Source: JBDSLU01 sp031407765 (GTDB lineage: Bacteria; Acidobacteriota; Vicinamibacteria; Vicinamibacterales; Vicinamibacteraceae). From it: DNA of 8,492 nucleotides. A model generated the notes under the pieces. That model saw only the letters and a program-made list of their open reading frames with translations, did no database searches and had not been told where the DNA came from. Where the stretch lies: assembly GCA_031407765.1 (NCBI GenBank), contig JANOIR010000615.1, positions 1-8,492 on the forward strand. Reading direction: 5' to 3'. Shown here in pieces: positions 5,785 to 8,492 of the stretch. Numbering within the stretch: the stretch's first letter is position 1; each line of letters opens with the position of its first letter. Made by a program: the position numbers and the translations under genes.

Positions 5785-6504
5785 TCACCGCCGGCGGGCC
5801 ACGGCGTGTCCGCGTGCGGCATCCACGAAGGCGCCGATGAGCGGGTGCGGCGTGCCGGCCAGCCCGGAGCGCTCCGGCTGATACAGCGTGGCCACGAAGA
5901 TCGGATGACCGTCGAGCTCGATGGCGCGCACGTCGCCATCGAGGTCCCGGGCGGCGACGCGCAGCGGGCCGGACGCGAGCCGGTCGGCGTACTTCGCGTT
6001 CAGGCCGTAGCGGCAGTGGTAGCCCTCGACCGTTTCAGCGACACCGTGCACTGCCAACAGCCGCGATCCGGGCTCGAAGCGGATCGTCCCCTTCTTCTCG
6101 ACCAGGCCGCATGACAGGGGCGAGATCACGGGATCGGTGGCGTCGGGGTCGACCTCCGCGTGGACCGGTGACGGCACACCCCAGACTGCGCCGGCGTATT
6201 CGAGCAGCGCGTGCTGGAAGCCACCGCACGTGCCGAGAAATGGCCGGCCCTGCTCGCGCGCAAAGCGGATCGCGGAGATGGCCCCGGCGGTGTTGGCGTA
6301 CGGGCTCCCCGGGACGACCCAGATGCCGTCGAACGCCTGGAGCCGTGCCGGCACGTCACCGGTGAGCGTGTCGGTGTGCACCCACGTCCACCCTGGCGCT
6401 GGGGTTCCGGCCGAGTGCGCCAGGGCGAGCGCCAACGGGATCGCCTGATGTGCGACGACATCAGGGCTGTAGTCGCCGACCAGCGCCAGATGTGGTTTCG
6501 GCAC
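5785..6504 (-). CDS. CTP-synthase C-terminal-like glutamine amidotransferase homologue
   Basis: The 239-residue protein has a class I glutamine amidotransferase fold closest to the CTP synthase glutaminase domain, standing alone without the synthase half. The nucleophile elbow is LGTCGGFQHALLEYA with Cys93; GIWVVPGSPYANTAG (residues 60-74) and EGYHCRYGLN (160-169) are other family landmarks. In true glutaminases the catalytic histidine lies in an HPE motif; here it reads LYQPE (Gln209-Pro-Glu211), so the triad histidine is replaced. This pattern fits the group named 'CTP synthase C-terminal region-related (seleno)protein', in which some members carry selenocysteine at the position of Cys93; this one has an ordinary TGC codon. 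Activity as a glutaminase is therefore doubtful; a redox or other thiol role is possible. The start is GTG with GGA 9 nt upstream, 17 nt after the stop of the 2H-GNAT fusion, and its end is 13 nt before the DUF2809 gene. Subfamily likely, function unknown. Confidence 0.87.
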   Translation of the reverse strand: MPKPHLALVGDYSPDVVAHQAIPLALALAHSAGTPAPGWTWVHTDTLTGDVPARLQAFDGIWVVPGSPYANTAGAISAIRFAREQGRPFLGTCGGFQHALLEYAGAVWGVPSPVHAEVDPDATDPVISPLSCGLVEKKGTIRFEPGSRLLAVHGVAETVEGYHCRYGLNAKYADRLASGPLRVAARDLDGDVRAIELDGHPIFVATLYQPERSGLAGTPHPLIGAFVDAARGHAVARRR

Positions 6505-6521
6505 GGGTCCCAGTCCAGGTT

Positions 6522-7496
6522 CTAAAGCGTGAGCTCCATGTAGACGTCGGCGGTCGAGTAGGGGACGTGTGCCGGCAGCGGCCCGTAGATGAAGCCGGAT
6601 CGCTCGTAGAGGCGCAGCGCGGCGTCGAGCTTGCGCGACGACAGCAGCATCACCTTGCGAGCGCCGCGATCGCGGGCCCAGGCCAGCGCCGCCGCGGTGA
6701 GCTGCCGGCCGATGCCGCGGCCACGCGCCTCCGGCGCGACGGCGAACTTGGCGAACTCGATCGTGTCGTTATCCTGCACGATTGTCGCGCACACGCCGAT
6801 GACGACGCCCTTGTCGACGGCGACGAAGATCTGGCCGCCGCTCGCGAGGATCGACTGACGTGGCTGCTCGAGGTGGGCGCGGTCGGCTTCTTCGAACAGG
6901 CCGTGCTCGTTCAGCCAGGCCTTGTTCAGGCGCGCGAAGGCGCCCTGGTGCGTGTCTTCGAACGGCACGATGGTGATCGACGTGCCGACGGCCCATTCCG
7001 CGATCGTCGCAACCCGCGGATCGCGGACCTCGATCAGCGAGATCGTGTCGATCCAGCCGGACATCGGGCGGGCGCCGCTGGTGAGCCGCTCGGCCAGCGC
7101 CTCGCAGCGGGCCCACTCCGGGTCGACCGCGAGGGTGACATGCGGCACGTAGGGCGGCTCAGGCCAGAGATGCACTTTCAGCGGGCTGTCGTAGAGCCGC
7201 CGGTGCAGCGCCGAGATCGCCTCGGCCCCCTCCTCGGGCGCGTAGAACACACGGCCACCGGCGCTGTCCGGTTCCCGGCGGGCCATCGCCTTGCGGATGA
7301 CGAACGGGATCGGGCGACTGGAGGCCGCGACGGCGGCGCAGTGCGGCGCGACGTCCGCGGGTTTCAGGTCGACCGGGAAGACCAGCGTGACGTGCGCGGC
7401 GATACGGCGCGCCTGCGGATCGAGCGCGGTACGGATGGCCTCGATGGCGCGGGTGTCGGCGACGTCGAGACGGGGGTAGGCGACGACGGCAATCAT
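6522..7496 (-). CDS. Fusion of a 2H phosphodiesterase (2'-5' RNA ligase-like) with a GNAT acetyltransferase
   Basis: This 324-residue protein has two domains. Residues 1-170 are a 2H phosphoesterase of the LigT/CPDase superfamily, with the paired catalytic motifs HVT at 35-37 (IAAHVTLVFP) and 119-121 (YVPHVTLAVD); such enzymes act on 2',3'-cyclic phosphates or 2'-5' linkages of RNA or nucleotides. Residues 172-324 are a GNAT N-acetyltransferase: EFAKFAVAPEARGRGIGRQL (247-266) contains the acetyl-CoA pyrophosphate loop R258-G-R-G-I-G, followed by KVMLLSSRKLDAALRLYERS and GF. Both sites look intact. I chose the ATG at 7496 because GCAGGA lies 5 nt before it and the 2H domain starts at once (MIAVVAYPRL); the frame is open upstream but its reading there is a shadow of the 47-codon ORF and spacer. 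One chain suggests both activities serve one pathway, perhaps RNA or nucleotide modification, but the substrate is unknown. The amidotransferase homologue follows after 17 nt. Confidence 0.92.
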   Translation of the reverse strand: MIAVVAYPRLDVADTRAIEAIRTALDPQARRIAAHVTLVFPVDLKPADVAPHCAAVAASSRPIPFVIRKAMARREPDSAGGRVFYAPEEGAEAISALHRRLYDSPLKVHLWPEPPYVPHVTLAVDPEWARCEALAERLTSGARPMSGWIDTISLIEVRDPRVATIAEWAVGTSITIVPFEDTHQGAFARLNKAWLNEHGLFEEADRAHLEQPRQSILASGGQIFVAVDKGVVIGVCATIVQDNDTIEFAKFAVAPEARGRGIGRQLTAAALAWARDRGARKVMLLSSRKLDAALRLYERSGFIYGPLPAHVPYSTADVYMELTL

Positions 7497-7572
7497 GCGG
7501 GTCCTGCGTTCCTGGTTCGGAGGTCGAACATGGGAGCGACAGTGTACACGGGCGGCTGTCCGGCGTCCGCGA
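7497..7572 (-). other. 76-bp spacer before the 2H-GNAT fusion gene
   Basis: This gap holds the ribosome binding site GCAGGA of the downstream gene and a perfect 8-bp palindrome GTGTACAC (7542-7549). On the minus strand TACACT (7546-7541) resembles a -10 box at four of six positions, but there is no matching -35 box 16-18 nt upstream. A promoter here is possible but not supported. Confidence 0.3.
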
Positions 7573-7716
7573 TCATCCTCGGCGCGTGCGCCCGGAGGGC
7601 AACCGGCTGACCTCGAGGTTGCGGCAGCGCTGCGCCTGCGGCAGGTCACGGGCATCCTGGCTGATCTTGACGGTCCACAGCGCGTCGATGGCCGCGCGCT
7701 CACGATCGTGCAGCAT
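7573..7716 (-). CDS. Small 47-residue hypothetical protein
   Basis: The ATG lies 6 nt after the VOC-protein stop (TGA CCCGAC ATG) and the frame runs 47 codons. The product begins MLHDRERAAIDALWTVKISQ and continues with a charged stretch (DARDLPQAQRCRNLEVSRLP), ending in a basic tail. It reads as a soluble, mostly helical peptide with no signal sequence. Nearly every third codon position in this frame is G or C, more so than in the overlapping frames, which supports coding. There is no separate ribosome binding site, so translation would depend on coupling to the VOC gene. I recognise no family. It may be a real small protein or a chance frame in GC-rich DNA; I lean moderately to real because of codon use and close spacing. 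Confidence 0.45.
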   Translation of the reverse strand: MLHDRERAAIDALWTVKISQDARDLPQAQRCRNLEVSRLPSGRTRRG

Positions 7717-7722
7717 GTCGGG

Positions 7723-8103
7723 TCAGGCGCCGAGCGGGTGGCCGATTTCCCAGTGGTGGCCGTAGGGATCGACGACGCGGCCGACGCGCCAGCCGTAGTC
7801 CTCCGTGATCGGCGTCACGACGGTGGCGCCGGCGGCGATGGCGCGATCGAAGGCCGCGTCGGGATCGGCGACGGTGAGAATCATGCGCACGGTGCCACCC
7901 TTCAGCGTCTCCGGGCTGAAGTTGCCATGCTCGGGCGATTCGTCGCTGATCCAGAACTGGGCGCCGTCGGCATCCAGCTGTGCGACCACCGCGCCGTCCG
8001 GCGCCTCGATCACGTGCAGCTCCTCCGCCCCGAAGGCCGCCTTGTAGAAGGCGAGGGCCTCGGCGCCGCGGCGCACGGAGAGGAACGGGGCAATCGAGGT
8101 CAT
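7723..8103 (-). CDS. VOC-superfamily (glyoxalase/PhnB-like) protein
   Basis: This 126-residue protein has the two-module beta-alpha-beta fold of the vicinal oxygen chelate superfamily, in the PhnB/YdcJ-like small group. Landmarks are the opening IAPFLSVRRGAEALAFYKAA, FGAEE, DGAVVAQLDADGAQFWISDE with the SPE turn, the GGTVRMILTVADPDAAFDRA second module, and the end RVVDPYGHHWEIGHP typical of the family. Members include glyoxalases, dioxygenases, antibiotic-binding resistance proteins and many of unknown role; the substrate cannot be told. The ATG is fixed by the family start and by a 4-nt ATGA overlap with the stop of the upstream GNAT gene, a sign of translational coupling. A longer in-frame ORF extending to 8343 is a shadow of that GNAT gene. 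A 47-codon ORF begins 6 nt after the stop. Confidence 0.93.
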   Translation of the reverse strand: MTSIAPFLSVRRGAEALAFYKAAFGAEELHVIEAPDGAVVAQLDADGAQFWISDESPEHGNFSPETLKGGTVRMILTVADPDAAFDRAIAAGATVVTPITEDYGWRVGRVVDPYGHHWEIGHPLGA

Positions 8104-8492
8104 GCGGGCTCCTGCGGCGGGCGCGCCAGCTTGCGGAGGAAGACCAACGATACCGCAGGGGACAGCACCTGCGTCCGTGCGTGGCGATAGCCATGCCGGT
8201 CGTAGAGCCGCAGGTTCTCGACGCTGTGATTGCCGGTGAACAGCTCGAACGCCTCGATGCCCGGGAAGCGCTGCTCGATGGCGACGATCAGCGCCGATCC
8301 GATGCCACGACGCTGCAGCCCCGGGTCGACGCTGAGGCGGCACACCTCGCAGACGCCGTGGGTGACGACGCCGCGGACGGATCCTGCGAGCCGGCCGTCC
8401 ACCACGGCCTTCAGGACGACGTGCTGCGCGATCTGCTCGCGCACCGAGTCGAGCGTTTCGACCATCGGCGGGATCGTCCAGTCGTCGTAGCG
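8100..8492 (-). CDS. GNAT family N-acetyltransferase, 5' end cut by the window edge
   Basis: The frame is open from the right edge to a stop at 8100, giving 130 visible codons. It begins RYDDWTIPPMVETLDSV, so codons before the edge are missing and the Met at 8465 is most likely internal. The GNAT core is clear: EVCRLSVDPGLQRRGIGSAL has the acetyl-CoA loop Q-R-R-G-I-G, IEAFELFTGNHSVENLRLYDR is motif B, and HGY follows, then a last strand SLVFLRKL. It resembles small acetyltransferases of the RimI-like type that act on amines of small molecules or protein N-termini; the acceptor is unknown. It overlaps the VOC gene by 4 nt (ATGA), so the two are coupled. Confidence 0.9.
   Translation of the reverse strand, partial: RYDDWTIPPMVETLDSVREQIAQHVVLKAVVDGRLAGSVRGVVTHGVCEVCRLSVDPGLQRRGIGSALIVAIEQRFPGIEAFELFTGNHSVENLRLYDRHGYRHARTQVLSPAVSLVFLRKLARPPQEPA

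Noticed and set aside
7542..7549. Perfect palindrome GTGTACAC in the spacer before the 2H-GNAT gene
   Set aside because: An 8-bp palindrome is short, there is no second copy or clear promoter, and it can occur by chance.
7497..7703. N-terminal extension of the 2H-GNAT protein by 69 residues
   Set aside because: The extension is Arg/Ser-rich, covers the spacer and the small ORF, and the ribosome binding site and domain start both point to 7496.
8104..8343. N-terminal extension of the VOC protein by 80 residues
   Set aside because: It overlaps the GNAT gene in another frame and lacks homology; the VOC fold starts at the ATG at 8103.
1..8492. CRISPR arrays, tRNA/rRNA genes, insertion sequences, phage or toxin-antitoxin/defence genes
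   Set aside because: I read both strands for regular direct repeats, terminal inverted repeats, transposase or nuclease motifs and RNA gene signatures and saw none.

Overview
This is a very GC-rich bacterial window. Third codon positions are nearly all G or C, and starts include GTG and TTG as well as ATG. The gene set (a TolC-type outer-membrane channel with a cleavable signal peptide, PhzF, DinB, AroA, a DUF2809 membrane protein, several small acetyltransferases) points to a Gram-negative soil or environmental bacterium. The style recalls Acidobacteriota of the Vicinamibacteria type, but this is an impression and not a proven assignment. There is no tRNA, rRNA, CRISPR array, insertion sequence or phage gene. 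The region looks like ordinary chromosome with several accessory-type enzymes.

Layout. All genes but one are on the minus strand. From 2314 down to the left edge runs a compact cluster: phzF, a DinB-family gene (24-nt gap) and a TolC-family gene (11-nt gap) that is cut by the window edge. A MocR-type regulator (2394-3770), the only plus-strand gene, is divergent from phzF. The 79-bp region between them holds a large imperfect inverted repeat and a candidate phzF promoter placed so close to the start codon that the transcript may be leaderless. The MocR gene converges on aroA across a 74-bp gap.

From the right edge down to aroA (8492 to 3845) all genes point the same way with mostly short gaps: a GNAT acetyltransferase (cut by the edge), a VOC/glyoxalase-like protein (ATGA overlap), a 47-codon small ORF (6-nt gap), a fusion of a 2H phosphodiesterase (2'-5' RNA ligase-like) with a GNAT domain, a CTP-synthase C-terminal-like glutamine amidotransferase homologue (17-nt gap), a DUF2809 membrane protein that appears to lack its N-terminus (13-nt gap), two very small coupled genes with good ribosome binding sites (35 and 45 residues), and aroA (20-nt gap). 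It could be transcribed as one or two long operons.

How the genes may work together. Only aroA (shikimate pathway) has a firmly known metabolic role. MocR next to phzF suggests a regulator and its target, possibly responding to a pyridoxal-phosphate or amino-containing ligand. The remaining enzymes are small modification or repair-type families with no evident shared pathway. The least described items are the two tiny genes before aroA (one a short secreted-type peptide with three cysteines, one with two WHxAH motifs followed by CGC), the 47-codon ORF, and the 2H-GNAT fusion.
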